DNA of 64,000 nt from Sialis fuliginosa (Eukaryota; Arthropoda; Insecta; Megaloptera; Sialidae). Below the pieces are notes generated by a model. That model worked only from the letters and a program-made list of their open reading frames with translations. It ran no database searches and was not told the DNA's origin. The position numbers and the translations under genes were made by a program. Positions 12,908-24,870 of this stretch are shown here, piece after piece (position 1 is the first letter of the stretch; every line of letters begins with the position of its first letter). Location: the NCBI GenBank assembly GCA_961205875.1, contig OY540810.1, positions 8,742,001-8,806,000 of the forward strand, written 5' to 3'.

Positions 12908-13048
12908 TTCATAATGCAAACATCGGGAAATATATTGACCTACAAAAATATTGGGGCATTTAGCGAGACCTACACCCTCAACATGTCAAATTCATGATGT
13001 TATGTAATTTATAAATAACCGGCTGATTTTTGCACAATTGCTAAATAA

Positions 13049-13380
13049 ATAACACATCAGTCAATAAGTTCGTAAGATAACTAATAAAACAACAACTTTT
13101 AGGCAAAATTCGACTTTATTCATCAACATAGTCTCCTTCAAGAGTGATACATTCATTCCAACGTTTCTCTAACATTTCGATGCCTTTTTTGTAGAATGAT
13201 TTATCTTTGGCCTCAAAATAGGCTTCAGTTTCGGCAATCACCTCTTCATTGGAGCCAAATCTCTATCCCTGAAGCATTTATTTTAGATCTGAAAACAGGT
13301 AGTAGTCGCTGGGAGCCAGATCTGGAGAATACGGTAGATGGGGAAGCAATTCAAAATGTAATTCGTGCAATTGTTTAATT
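13049..13380 (-). pseudogene. mariner transposase relic, 3' end only
   Basis: Read on the minus strand, bases about 13375-13116 encode the C-terminal part of a mariner transposase. It includes the YSPDLAPSDYYLFSDLK block, which carries the last aspartate of the DD34D catalytic triad, and a following stretch with NEEVIAETEAYFEAK and EKRWNECITLEGDYV, ending in a natural TAA at 13118-13116. Two in-frame stops interrupt it right after SDLK. The 5' part of the transposase and the left terminal repeat are missing. The outer end (CACATCAGTCAATAAGTTCG region) is consistent with a mariner terminus abutting element E. Confidence 0.85.
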
Positions 13381-14224
13381 TAGTTAAGTGGCCTTATTAT
13401 ACCACCATAGTTTAATAAGGTCCAAAAGTACTTTTTTTTAAGATGTCTTAAAAATGAAAAAATCATTTAAGAAAAATTGGTTTTCATACTTTGTTAGATT
13501 AATAATAAACCAAAGTTTATCATTAACATAGCCTTTTTAAATATAAATAACTTATTACCCGAAATATAGCATTTTTAATTAAGGTGGGCCTTATTTGCCT
13601 CCATGACCTTATATTTAGTGATCCAAAATCAGTGCAATTTCGTTCTGTACAACAATAATTAACATCACTTATCCAGGTATATAATTCAACCTTAGTTTTA
13701 TAATTATTAAAAATTAAAAACATTCCTGTTTTCATAAATATTTAAATCATATTCCATGTAATTCAATTCCCGTAAAAAGCACTTTTAAAAATGTCAAAGA
13801 ATAACTAATTAAATATTAAATGCTGTAAACATTAGTTTACATGTTCAATAACAAGGAAAACATTAATGGCTAATAGATTCTGTTACAATCAAAAAAGCTT
13901 CCGTTCAAACTAGAGTTAATTTGTTTAGAAAGCATTGTAGCGAAATTCAATTTTGCGTGAAATAACACAAACTAGCATGAGAAATCATTTGGTGTGGAGG
14001 GTACATGGTACATGTATTTCAAAATTACCATAGTATTAATAGTACATAGGTTGGTAAAGGTCATGTACTACCTGCAACTAATATAAATATATTATAAAGT
14101 TTACTTCTTCAATTAATGCAATATTTTATTTATTTATATATTTTTTATCAATATTAGGGACACTAGAAATGTTTATTTTAATTTTTAATAAACTTAATTA
14201 TGATTACACTATAATTAACTTTGT
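13381..14224. other. Unrecognized A/T-rich intergenic DNA
   Basis: No gene recognized. GGCCTTATT-type phrases occur twice (about 13391 and 13587), but no element boundary was set. Confidence 0.4.
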
Positions 14225-14232
14225 CTTTAAGT

Positions 14233-14534
14233 CACCAAACTACGGCCCGCGGGCCAGGTCCGACCCTCCAAAGGTTTTCATCCGGTCCCTTTATATACAT
14301 ATAAGAAATATTAATTTTATATAATTTAAGGATTTAAAGTAGGTATGTGTATTTATCTACATTTTAATAGATATTTTCCATTATAAATTTTTTTGTATAC
14401 TCTATTTACATAGCTAATTGCACATGTAAACAAATGATCTAATAGGATTCCAACAAGAATATTTTTCGTTCGGCCTCCCATGTTCAAAAAAAAATTCGAT
14501 CCGGCCCGTTTCTCGAAAAGTTTGGTGACCCCTG
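14233..14534. mobile_element. hAT-type miniature element with exact 8 bp target duplication
   Basis: It contains ACCAAACTACGGCCCGCGGG near the left and AAAAGTTTGGTGACCCCTG at the right, inverted ends of a widespread hAT style. CTTTAAGT flanks both sides (14225-14232 and 14535-14542). The outermost bases of the left terminus are missing. Confidence 0.75.
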
Positions 14535-14542
14535 CTTTAAGT

Positions 14543-15329
14543 AATACATGTTTATATTTTAAAAAAAAAAACAGACAAGTGCGAGTAAGACTCGCGCCCT
14601 GGGGGTTCCGTACCGTTATATAAAATTAATAATTCCAAATAGAATTAGAAATGATTTTTGGATTGTTCCCTTGTACTAACAGGAGAAAATCAGTCTGTCA
14701 AAATATGATTATTATTAATTAAATTTTTTAAAGGACTATGAGATTGTGTATACTTTAGCGGTTCCTGAGAAAAAAATCTTGACGGGCAGACAGACGGACA
14801 ATAAAGTATCCTATAAGGGTTTCGTTTTTTACGGCCAAAAAAACTTGATAACGGCAACTCCTCTAACCCCGGGTCACCAAGCTAAGGCACTGTCAGCCTC
14901 TCCCTTGTGGGGAATATGGATGTCACTCGTTAAGTTAAACGCGTGGCTGACGCACCCGGTTGCAAAATTTTGAAGGCTGATTATGATAAAAGGGGTTCTT
15001 ACTTAGTATACTGCTTACAAATAAATTTTTTGATTTTATAAAGTAGTTGCAACATTTTAACAAAAATAAAGCCGCCCCTGCGCCAAACGCTAACGAAACT
15101 AGCTGACTGACGGCAGGCTGTATCTCTACACCACAAATGTGACGTAATATCAAAAAATCAGCCTTTAAAAAGTAGTTGCAATTTTTGTCGCTCACCTCTC
15201 GGACTATAAGTATATCATATTTATTTTAAAACTATTTTGTTATTTTGGCAAACACATTATTCATTCTCCTAAGGCACAATTCTTTAAAAATAAAACCGGC
15301 ATCTCTTTTTATTAAAAATATATATACGA

Positions 15330-15330
<1 letters not shown>
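14543..15330. other. Intergenic DNA with a LINE-like or Helitron-like tail
   Basis: Phrases such as GACAAGTGCGAGTAAGACTC and CCTGGGGGTTCCGTACC resemble common insect dispersed repeats. A GGGCAGACAGACGGAC stretch occurs near 14782. No gene is supported. Confidence 0.4.

Positions 15331-15398
<68 letters not shown>
15331..15398. repeat. (TA)34 microsatellite
   Basis: Uninterrupted TA dinucleotides for 68 bases. Copy number is likely variable. Confidence 0.95.
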
Positions 15399-15400
<2 letters not shown>

Positions 15401-15639
15401 AATTTCATTTGACAACGACTTCCATAAGACAATATTTCATTGGTGGACTAAATGATTTACAAGGAACAAAAAACGAGATACATTATTTTTTCTAAAAATA
15501 TCGCATAGGTATACAATAAGAAAACGCGTATGTATGCATGCATATTAATTTTTTTAAGTATGTTTTTTATCATGTCGCATTTTGATTTCTCTTGAGGTCA
15601 AAATAGAAACATGCCAGCCTTACATATTATACATATTAG

Positions 15640-15953
15640 TGTGCTTATTACTCGAAAACCATGTTCCATGGTTTTTTTTCATTCATATATATGTTCTTTG
15701 CCCAGGTTTTAGTATATATTTTGTTACGTTAGGTAAAATAAGGAATAAGCAGTGACGATAATAGTAAATCAAGTCGGAAAAAAGTTTGCCGCCAGCACGC
15801 TCTTTTGCAACACGCTGCCTAAACCGTTAAATATTTAACAATATAATGTAGTAAATAATTGTGTAGAATAAAAAGTTATAAAATAATTCAATTATATTTT
15901 TCAAAAATCCTAAGCAATAAATCCAACGAGAGCGTAGCCGCGGGTACAGCTAG
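15640..15953 (+). mobile_element. Helitron-like non-autonomous element, 3' portion
   Basis: Ends TAGCCGCGGGTACAGCTAG followed by T, with a short CCGCGG hairpin before CTAG, the usual Helitron 3' end. The body matches 17573-18127. The 5' boundary is not clear. Confidence 0.55.
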
Positions 15954-16342
15954 TTACTAGTAGATATACTTCATATTATCACTAGGACCGTACCCGTGGA
16001 TGAAATGGGCTTCGTGACATTCCTGCCCTAATTGCCCCAAGGCACTTCCCGATCCCCCCTTCCCCACCAGTCTTCCATGTCTGATCGTGGTACAGGGACG
16101 TTAATAACTGGCTGTATAAGTGTAGATGAACATAAATGCCAAAAAATACTTCATATATTACATTATACTTATTCAATTTTCATTTTATTTTTTATGCTTG
16201 CTTCAAATAATATATAATTAAATTTTTGTTAAAATCACGTCTATTCATGAAAATTGCATGCAATAAACGAAATATTAAATTGATTCACTACTAAGCCGTT
16301 TAAGAAATATATTGATTTAAATTAAACACGAAAAGTTCTTAT

Positions 16343-16461
16343 ATGCCGTGTTTAGACCGAAAAAACAAAAGTGCAATAAACCCTATACATTTTTAAATAC
16401 GAAGTGTTTTAAAACACTGTGTTGCTGTTTTATTTTTATTTTTTGGTCTAAACACAGCATA
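16343..16461. mobile_element. Small foldback miniature element with TGCCGTGTTTAGACC ends
   Basis: TGCCGTGTTTAGACCGAAAA pairs with TTTTTTGGTCTAAACACAGC. The same ends occur at 39198-39424. About 120 bp, non-coding. Confidence 0.65.
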
Positions 16462-16604
16462 ACAATTGATAACCAATTTCACCGAAAGCTATTTTCATGG
16501 GTTATTTATGTATGCAGTTGTAGATCATTTGTATAGGTCTGAAATTGAAATGTGCAGTTGTTAAAGTAATTTTGTGCAGTGCTAAAAAAAGAATAAGTCA
16601 CCTA

Positions 16605-16889
16605 CCCATGTAGGAAATTACAAAGGGGGGCACGGCTGGCCCAGGTTTGTGCAAATGCTAGCCAATACTGGGCCAAGATACAAATGATAACTTCGTTCAA
16701 GACTCGGCTAAGGCTTGTCGTACTAAGGCTGGCTCAGAGTTGACCCAATCTTGGGTAAAGAATAGGAGACCCGAATGTCGGTATTTGAAAGTTAGCTTAG
16801 ACTGGAACCAATACCGAAAAAGCAACACTGGCAACCCAATATTGGGCCAAGGTTGGACCCATCATCAAGGCTGGCATTTCCTACATGGG
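16605..16889. mobile_element. Miniature element with CCCATGTAGGAAAT ends and TA flanks
   Basis: The left end CCCATGTAGGAAATTAC and right end GGCATTTCCTACATGGG are inverted repeats with TA outside each. The interior has several short internal inverted phrases around TTGGGCCAA-like motifs. A reverse, decayed relative lies at 2684-2905. Confidence 0.75.
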
Positions 16890-17415
16890 TAATTGCATCG
16901 ACATTTTTTTTAAATTGAAAGAAGAAAAAAAAAGCTATTAAATTGCATCTAAAATTTTTTTTTACTTTCACTCATATTGTACAGTTCTATTTTCATTGTT
17001 TCGAATAAAGTGCAGTTAATTGGTTTCATTTTAGAGCGGTTTAAATATCTTAATACCCGTTATTCGTAATAATAAAATAAGTTCATACTCTATCTTCATA
17101 AATCTTATGTTTATTTTTATTTATTTTGACTGCAAAACACAGTTAACAAATAGTTTAAATTACTTAGTGCGTGTATTTTTTGCGTTTTGTAGTTAAATGT
17201 CCTGTCAGAAATCTGTCCGGCATTCTATTGGGACAATCAGTAACCGACAAAAACATCGAGAAAATAAATAGATGTTTACATTTTCTAAAAATACAATTGC
17301 ATGATTTTTACATTTGCATCGTTGTATTTGATTTGCTATACAACTAGATATTATATAAATAATATCTAGTAGGTATTCAATAGCATGGCCAGAAGTTATT
17401 CTTACATATTATATA

Positions 17416-17470
17416 TGCCCGGTATTATAAAGAATTTGTTCGAGAGCAAAAGCTAATTAGTTTTTAAATG
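17416..17470. mobile_element. One-ended fragment of the Harbinger-like miniature family
   Basis: TGCCCGGTATTATAAAGAAT followed by TTTGTTCGAGAGCAAAAGC matches the left end of the element at 38095. No matching right end is visible before the Helitron-like element at 17573. Confidence 0.5.
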
Positions 17471-17572
17471 ACCCAAACAGCAAAACTAGGACTTTAACCG
17501 CTCGTTAACCGTTATTAATACAATATTATATAAGAATGTATGAAATATTACAATTTTTAAAATTAGGTACCA

Positions 17573-18127
17573 TCTCTCTGTCTGTCTGTCCGTTATAACT
17601 CGAGAACCACTTATCCGATTTACGTGTTTTTTTTAATTCATAAATATGTTCTATGGTCAGGTTGTAGGATATATTTCATTACGTTAGGTAACATAAGGGA
17701 TAAGCAGTAACGATAATAGTAAATCAAGTCGGAAAAAAGTTTGCCGCCAGCGAGCTCTTTTGCAATACGAGTACTCTACCTAAACCGTTAAATATTGAAT
17801 AATATAATGTAGTAAAAAGTTGTGTAGAATCAAAAGATCTAAAATAAAGCCCGCGATACGATGTATCTAACTTTTATATCTAAACAAAACGGCTCGGTCG
17901 TGTTTGTTCATCACCAGAGTTTATTTTGTTTTCAATAATTAACTTTTAAACAAAACACAAATTATTTGTATTTTTTGTTCTGATTCGTTTTTGTTAGGTA
18001 ATTCAGGTGTTGATTAGTTATTATTACAATAATAACTAATCGTTTTTGTACTTGATTCAACTATATTTTTTTAAATCCTAAACAATAATTCCGTAGTCCA
18101 CGCGAACGAAGCCGCGAGCACAGCTAG
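17573..18127 (+). mobile_element. Non-autonomous Helitron-like element, about 555 bp
   Basis: 5' flank A then TCTCTCTGTCTGTCTG. 3' end GAAGCCGCGAGCACAGCTAG then T. An A/T insertion site, a 3' CTAG and absence of terminal inverted repeats fit Helitrons. The body is shared with copies ending at 15953 and 19163. Confidence 0.65.
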
Positions 18128-18542
18128 TTAAGTTATTAATAATGATCATTCAATTGAATGCTCAAACATGTGTTTTATTTTTATTTTTTATCTAGTTTCA
18201 CCTCCCAAAAGCTGACTGAAATCCTCCATCCACGAGTTTGAATATCCCCTTGTGAGTTTTTTTCAAACTGTCCCTTCCTGTCCTTACATAAATCATGAAT
18301 AATGTGTTATATTTAAAAAATACCATACAATCTTTAATTTTTTATAAGCTATCGCAAAGTTGAACTTTGATCTTTCATCTCATATACATGTTAAATGTAA
18401 ATATTGAAAACTGTACAACAGTAAATATAAAACATCTAGGGTTGTGGAATCAGTACAAAAGACTACGACTGCGACTACTCGATTTTCATTTTTACTGTAT
18501 TAAAAGGTAGCTCAAAAACATTAATTTCATTTACCTACTTAA

Positions 18543-18726
18543 ACCTTGGCACTTTACAGAAACGGTCTCCGTCACCGCTTCGATCTTGCAAATCTATTAT
18601 TTTTTTATTCAATACAAGTGGCATGTTAGCTTCGTCGAAACGGCGCTACGTCTTGACGCAGCTAACATGTAATAGATTTGTAAGGTCGAAGCGGTGACGG
18701 AGACCGTTTCTGTAAAGTGCCAAGGC
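18543..18726. mobile_element. Near-perfect 184 bp foldback element
   Basis: Arms of about 56 bases (CCTTGGCACTTTACAGAAAC and onward, mirrored as GTTTCTGTAAAGTGCCAAGG) differ at only two or three positions, around a loop of about 70 bases rich in CG. Non-coding. Confidence 0.85.
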
Positions 18727-18889
18727 TTTAGAATTAAATTGCCAGGGCGTAAAGTCTGTAGGGGAGATACGCAATGAAACGGATTTTTAAGATTGGCGCA
18801 TTTTTTTATTAAAACTACAAACATTATTAAAAAAATCAACTACGTTATACATATCTCTAATTAATGGAGTTTCTCAAACTTAAAGAGGG

Positions 18890-19163
18890 AGCGTGCCGAG
18901 TAGCCGCGGGGCAGAGGGAATGATCAAAAGCCGGTATTCTTTTGATTGTCAATTGTTTATTTTGTTTACAATAATTAACTTCTAAAGTTAATCAGAACAA
19001 AAAGTAAAAATAATTTTTCTTCTGTTTTTATTAGGTAGGTAATTTAAGTGTTGATTGGTTTTTATTACAATAATAACTAATCGTTTAATTCAACTATATA
19101 TTTTTTAAATCCTAAACAATAATTCCGTAATCCACGCGAGCGAAGCCGCGCGGGCCCAGCTAG
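18890..19163 (+). mobile_element. Helitron-like non-autonomous element, third copy
   Basis: It matches the 3' half of 17573-18127 and ends GCCGCGCGGGCCCAGCTAG then T. The 5' part is diverged or replaced. Confidence 0.55.
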
Positions 19164-20533
19164 TATATAAATAAAATTGCTTCAACTCCAACTCGACAGC
19201 CCTGTAACATCAATGTGTTTTTATGTTATTATTATATTACTATGTACGGTGCCTATACATACATTAGGCAATGTTACCGGAAGAAAATCGAAGAAGAAAA
19301 CAATAAGAGAAATAAAGTAATATGTTTTTACTTATTTTTTCTAAACATATTTATTATTAAAACGTGCCGGTAAGTATCAATACTATATTTAGCATATTCG
19401 TTGGTCGATTTTGTAAATAACACATGAATATTATAATTAACCTATTAAATTTTATAGGCTTAATAATTTATTCATTTTAGTTTGTTTATATACCAATGCA
19501 TGCTTGCCATACATTATTTATACATAGTTCTGAATCTGAATATTTAACATGTGCGATAAACATTTTTTTTAAACGTTTGTAACTCGAAAGCAATTTATAA
19601 CTATTTGATCGACTTCCTAATTTTAATAATTGAATATCTCTAGATTTGTTGTTTTTAGAAAATGGAAAAATTTGTACAATTATTTCAATTTTATCAGGAT
19701 TGTATAAAATTCGATTTATTTAAATCAAAATTTTAATTTCAAAATAGATTTTTTACAAAATGTTTAAAAATATGTTAAACAATATATTTGTGGCATAAAA
19801 TACACATTAAATAAAATGAGAAAGTGTTTTTTAATACGAAAATTTATGTTTTTTTAATAAAATTTATACTTTTTGAAACATCAACAGAAAAGAGCCTGAT
19901 TTCAAATTAAGTAAGTAAATATCTAATTACAATTAGATAATATGCATTACTCATTGCAATAAAAAATGAAAATAAATATTTCTTCCATATAAGTTTTAAT
20001 AAATATAGACGAAAAGAGAGTTAGGTAAATCTCATCTCGTGCAAATTAAAGCCATCTCAATCTCGTCTCTCTCGGTCTCGTCTGAATTTTTTTCCAAAAA
20101 ATGTTTTTTCATTTTTTTTATATAAATAAAGTTGATATACCTAATCTCGGTTAAAATAATTTTAGACGGTCTCGTCTTGTACGAATTTAAGTCAATCTTG
20201 AAACCGACACGAGACAGATAATCGTATCGTCCCTGCATGTAGCTCTAAATTTGAATCAATGCTCCCCTGCTATTTAAACCTATTTGTTAATATATTGCAT
20301 AGAGACAAACTAAGTAAAAAGTGCATTATCTAGAAACCGGTAAAAATACTCGGATTTTTTTTATTCTTGAAATGTATTATACCTACTATAAAACTTTATG
20401 GGTTCTAAATTTTAAATTTATTTCTAGTGGAAAATTTAAAGCAAATAAAAAACTGTAATTTCCCCAAATTTTTTTTACAATGAAATTAACTTTAACAGCG
20501 GATCGAGGATATTATTTTTAAAAAATGTAATAA
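19164..20533. other. Intergenic DNA with a TCTCGTCT-rich stretch
   Basis: No gene. Bases about 20025-20235 repeat the phrase CTCGTCT and its complement. Similar stretches occur at 23325-23460 and 61860-61980. Confidence 0.45.
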
Positions 20534-21101
20534 GGTACAGGCACCAGTGTTGGCCTCTTTAATAGTAAGGTATACTGTTTTTTTGAGATTGATGGGCTTC
20601 TCTTTGTAATTTTTATGAACTCATGTTACTAATAAGACAAGTACCTCTTTATTAAATCAATTTAATTACCGAAACCTGCAAATATAGTTCGTTTTTTTAA
20701 TTATTGCCTTTTATTTTATTTATGGTTTTCCTTCGGCAATGTATAAAGTAAACCCAATAATGGGAATCCAGTGTGGGACACTTACTAATGATTACAAAAT
20801 GATAAGTACTACGACACAAAAGTTATAAAATAAAGAATCGTAAAATTTGAAACAATTTAAAGCAGATGCAATGATAATATAATAATTAACAAATAGATTA
20901 CACTAATAATTAGTTTAAATGTCCACCATTTTGACACCCATTGGCCGATAGTCATCAAATTAAGCTGTTTTACAGTTAAGTGTCTATAGTTTATGATTCA
21001 GTAATGGCAGTAATCAAACATCAACAAATATTTGTAATTTAGTACATTTAATTAAACAAGAATCCAACACTGGGGTATGATCCAAGACTGGTGCCAGTAC
21101 C
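20534..21101 (+). mobile_element. GGTAC-ended miniature element, 568 bp
   Basis: The left end GGTACAGGCACCAGTGTTGG and right end AAGACTGGTGCCAGTACC are inverted repeats. Related copies are at 23484-23835, 42715-43156 and 48242-48590. Target duplication is not resolved. Confidence 0.7.
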
Positions 21102-21484
21102 ATATGAACATGTGTGTGAGTCTTCGTGAGGGAGCTTCAGCCCCTCAACAATTATGCACATAACTAGTTTTTATTCATTATCTGGAGAACCCATTGTGGT
21201 ACAGTTATGAAATTCGATACAGGGTTTAGTAATAATAAGTATTATCGTACTTCCCTTTTTTAACTTCAATGTGTATTCTTTTTTTTTGTTATTTTATTTT
21301 TACCTTAGTTGGGTACTCATGTATAATTAAATGATAAAAAGAATTCAAGAAGGTAATTTGCGAAATTGTCATAGCACGAACTGTTTACAAAAAAATAATG
21401 ATAAAAACGAAATAATCTAATCTTCCTAGATAAACACATAATTTTCCTCCACTATTAGTAGCGTTGACTTTTTAACTGCTGGAG

Positions 21485-21643
21485 CAGTAGTTCCCAAACT
21501 TTTTCGACTCGCGGCGCCCTTTTTGAACCATGGTTCCCTTCCCTAAATCAAAGCATAACCAACTTATAATGAACAAGTAAAGCGACTGCATTATTGAATA
21601 AAATTCATTTATTATTTATTCATTAACACTTTGGGAACCACTG
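21485..21643. mobile_element. hAT-type miniature element with 8 bp target duplication
   Basis: Begins CAGTAGTTCCCAAACTTTTT and ends TTTGGGAACCACTG. It is flanked by TGCTGGAG and TGCTAGAG (one mismatch). 159 bp, non-coding. Confidence 0.8.
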
Positions 21644-21675
21644 TGCTAGAGTATTAATATAAATTATATATAAAA

Positions 21676-22393
21676 CTAGCGCATTGGCCCGGTGTTACCT
21701 GGGGATATTAATTTAATTAAACATAAAGTAATCATGCCCACCCAACATGCTCACATGCTAACAACACACAGTTCACCACGAATTGTTTTTTTCCGACTTC
21801 ATAAAATTTACCCAAAATATCCACAAATTATACACCTAAACTTAACCTATCCATTAGCGAAAACCGGAATAAAATCCATTCAGTAGTTATTGAAAAAATC
21901 GTGTAAAATTATATTTTCTCCCAGGAAACACCAGGTCTTATCTTAGAATTTGTATGAAAATCAAAAATAAATAAATAAGTTACCTTTCTTGGAAGTTCTT
22001 TATTGTAATTTATAAAAATTCGTTTATTTATATTGTACAATGCATATTTTTTCATTCAAACTCATGGTGGAAAGATATATATTTGTAGGTATCATGATTC
22101 AAACTGACATTCACATATAGTAATTGTTTTCAGCGTTTTATATTCCATAGCTACTGTGTTTTTCTATAAATGACAGTTCTATGCTCTGACATCATAGAAA
22201 CAAAAGACGCTGTGCAAAAGATTCTTTTTCATCTTTTGATGTTAAATTTTAGATTTTCATAAAATATTATTAGCCACGATACTGCTCGTAAAAATTATCT
22301 AACTATTGGTGAAAAGTGCATTGAAATCGGTTCAGTAATTTCGGAGTCTATACGTCACACACAAACGAACATTCATTTTTATATATATATAGA
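21676..22393 (-). mobile_element. Non-autonomous Helitron-like element, about 718 bp
   Basis: On the minus strand it starts A|TCTATATATATATAAAAA and ends with CACCGGGCCAATGCGCTAG|T. Flanks are A and T as expected for Helitrons. No protein frame of note is present. Confidence 0.65.
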
Positions 22394-23483
22394 TAAATTA
22401 AGGTAAAACATATGAATAACTACTGTACTAACATATCAGTTATCATATTATGTTACTATGTAAATATAATCAATCATAAACATAATTATAATATTTATAT
22501 ATGTAATATATTAAAATAAACATAGTGTAAATTTTACGCAAGGTGTACCTGAGTTATTTACAGCATCCAAATAAACGAGTTTTACCTTTAAGTATAAAAA
22601 GAAATTTATGTTTGAAACATTGCCAAAGACTGCTTCTCAACGTAATTGATCTTATTTTCGGACAAGTTGATTGTATCTACGTATCCACTTTAAATAAAGT
22701 AGACGTATTTGTATCGTATGTGAGACACATGTATGTTACGTACAGCCCATGTATTCATTTCACACAAAAACGTACACAAAAACAAACGCCAGGAGGGTGG
22801 GGAGGGGGGGGGGATGTGACAGCTTTTCATCGAGTTTATGCTTATACACGTGAGTGTCAATCAAAAATGTATAATCGTAATCAGATAATATAATAATTTT
22901 AATACAATATTTGTATTTTATATGAATTTTTCAGAAGGCAGATTAATAAATATTATAAAACAGAGACTGGAGGGGGGTAGGATGAAACAAAAATAATCAC
23001 GATTAGTTAATCGGGCGTTAATCTCGAACTATGATTATTTTTTAACTTTAGGTTTATGATAGCGGATTTTAATAGATTTTGTAAAAGATTTGTTGACTAT
23101 TATTTTTTCTTATAAGTCATGACTTGCGAGACATACGTACAATATATTTTTTAATGTTATTGACAAATAAAGAAAATATTATGGGACCATCCATAAATTT
23201 TGTCACACTAATTGTTTTTTTACCCCCCCCCCTCCCACTTCTCGGCCTTGTCACATTCGTGTGAACCCCTCCACGACGATACTAGTTTAATTAAATATTT
23301 CCAAACGAGACGGTTATAAAATTAGGGATGATACGAGATTTATCACTGTCTCGTCTTAGATAAAAAAATAAATCAATTAAAATTGTACAAAACATGAGGC
23401 CAGTCTTATCAACATTTAAGAATACCTCATCTCAATCTCGTCTTAAATCTTAAAAATTTGATTTGCAGCAAAAAAATAAGTTA
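22394..23483. other. Intergenic DNA with G-run and TCTCGTCT-rich stretch
   Basis: No gene supported; a 116-codon open frame at 22543-22893 is unremarkable. G and C homopolymers occur near 22798-22814 and 23222-23235. TCTCGTCT-type phrases occur at 23325-23460. Confidence 0.4.
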
Positions 23484-23835
23484 AGGGCACCAGTTATGGC
23501 CACTATAAAAGCAAGTTTTCGGTTTTTTGGATTAATGAGCTTGTTTTTCGTAATTCTCATGAACTCATGATAATAATAAAACAAGGAACTCTTTATTTAA
23601 TAAATTTAATTACCAAAGTCACCAAATATAGTTTGTTTTTTTAAATTATAACCTTTTATTTTGTTCATGTTTTTTCTCCAGTAATGGATAAAATAAAACC
23701 AGTAATGAGCACGCAGTGTAGATTAATATTCAGAAATGGTAGTAATCAAATATCAACACATATTTCTAATTCAGTACATTTAATTAAAAATTTGTCATTA
23801 CTGAAGTCCTTGCTAAGACTGGTGCCACAACCTTA
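23484..23835 (+). mobile_element. GGTAC-family miniature element, internally deleted copy
   Basis: It begins with GGGCACCAGTTATGGCC after an eroded terminus and ends AAGACTGGTGCCACAACC. The interior matches 20534-21101 with a deletion. Confidence 0.6.
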
Positions 23836-23889
23836 TAACACTGCAAAAAAATTCTACAAATATACTTAAATTCAATGCGGGAAATTTTT

Positions 23890-24320
23890 TATGAGGGAGC
23901 TACACAGCCTCCCAAAGATTGTTTGTGATAAAGTTATGAAATTTAATAATCGGTTTATTACTATTTAATGTGATCGATTTTAAATATCGACTTATAATTA
24001 TTTCACACATGGGGGCACGGGGTAGATAAAGAACAAAACAAATATAAAATTTGAAAGGCTCAATTACTCCATGCACCCCTAGTTTAAATAATTATTAGTT
24101 GATACCGATAATATAATCATTAATACTTCTTAATACTAAACCGATTATCAAATTTAATAATTGTACTACAATGAATTCTCCAGATATTAAATAAAAACTA
24201 GTCATTTTTGAAGAAAGAATTTTCTGAACACATGTTCATATGAATTTTTTATTTAAAATATCATCCTCAATCCACTGTTTAAGGTTTTTTACATTCGTTA
24301 TAAATGTAAATCATTCTGTA
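23890..24320. mobile_element. Foldback element F, partial copy
   Basis: It shares AATAATCGGTTTA, CTCCAGATATTAAATAAAA and the right terminus TTTACATTCG...CATTCTGTA with the element at 7090-8274. The left terminus is lost. Confidence 0.6.
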
Positions 24321-24324
24321 TATC

Positions 24325-24870
24325 AGGGACTTGAACCTAAACCCGAACCCGAACCGTAAACCCGAAAAACCCCGTATTTCTCATTAACCTGAATCCGAAC
24401 CGAACCGCTATATTTCAAAGTCAACGAACCTGAATCTGAATACGAACCTTTTCATGGATAATATATATATTTTTATAAGGTTCAATAAATTATTAATATT
24501 TTAATATTTTTCTCCAATAATTTTTAAAAGAAATTATAAAATGTACTAATACTGGAAATCTATGTGAATTTTATGGCATAATGTGACTTATCAAGTCAAC
24601 TAGGTCCTAAAAACATACCTATTTTTTACATTCTTTTTTTAATTCTTTAACTGAAATACATTTCAATGCAAAAAAATCTTAAAACTATAGAGATTTCAAT
24701 CTTTAAAATGTAATTTTTAGAAAGATTTTAATTGCTATTAATGTTTTTTTCTTCTCCAAAAAATGTTTATTTGTTAATTATAATTTTTTTTTCGAGCAAA
24801 ATCATTTTTTTTTTCAATTAAATACTTGAACCAGAACCTGAACCCGAACCTGAAATTTTGGTTCAATTCC
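24325..24870. repeat. Repeat with AACCCGAACCCGAACC-type ends
   Basis: The left part (about 24330-24450) is built from CCCGAACCCGAACCG-like hexamers. The right part (about 24826-24858) repeats GAACCTGAACCCGAACC. The phrase recurs in reverse near 61190-61375. Internal sequence is A/T rich. Confidence 0.45.

Larger units (their letters stand above)
11472..13048. mobile_element. Foldback element E, second copy, split by an hAT-like insertion
   Basis: 11472-11691 matches the left arm of the element at 2986-3518 (TAGTCCTCGGTCCCGGCTTT onward). 12916-13048 matches its middle (GGGGCATTTAGCGAGACCTA and following). The break is exactly the insertion at 11692-12907. The right arm is replaced by a mariner relic. 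Confidence 0.75.

Noticed and set aside
22543..22893. 116-codon open frame
   Set aside because: No recognizable domain, ends in a G-run, lies in repeat-rich DNA, and shows no splice or codon support.
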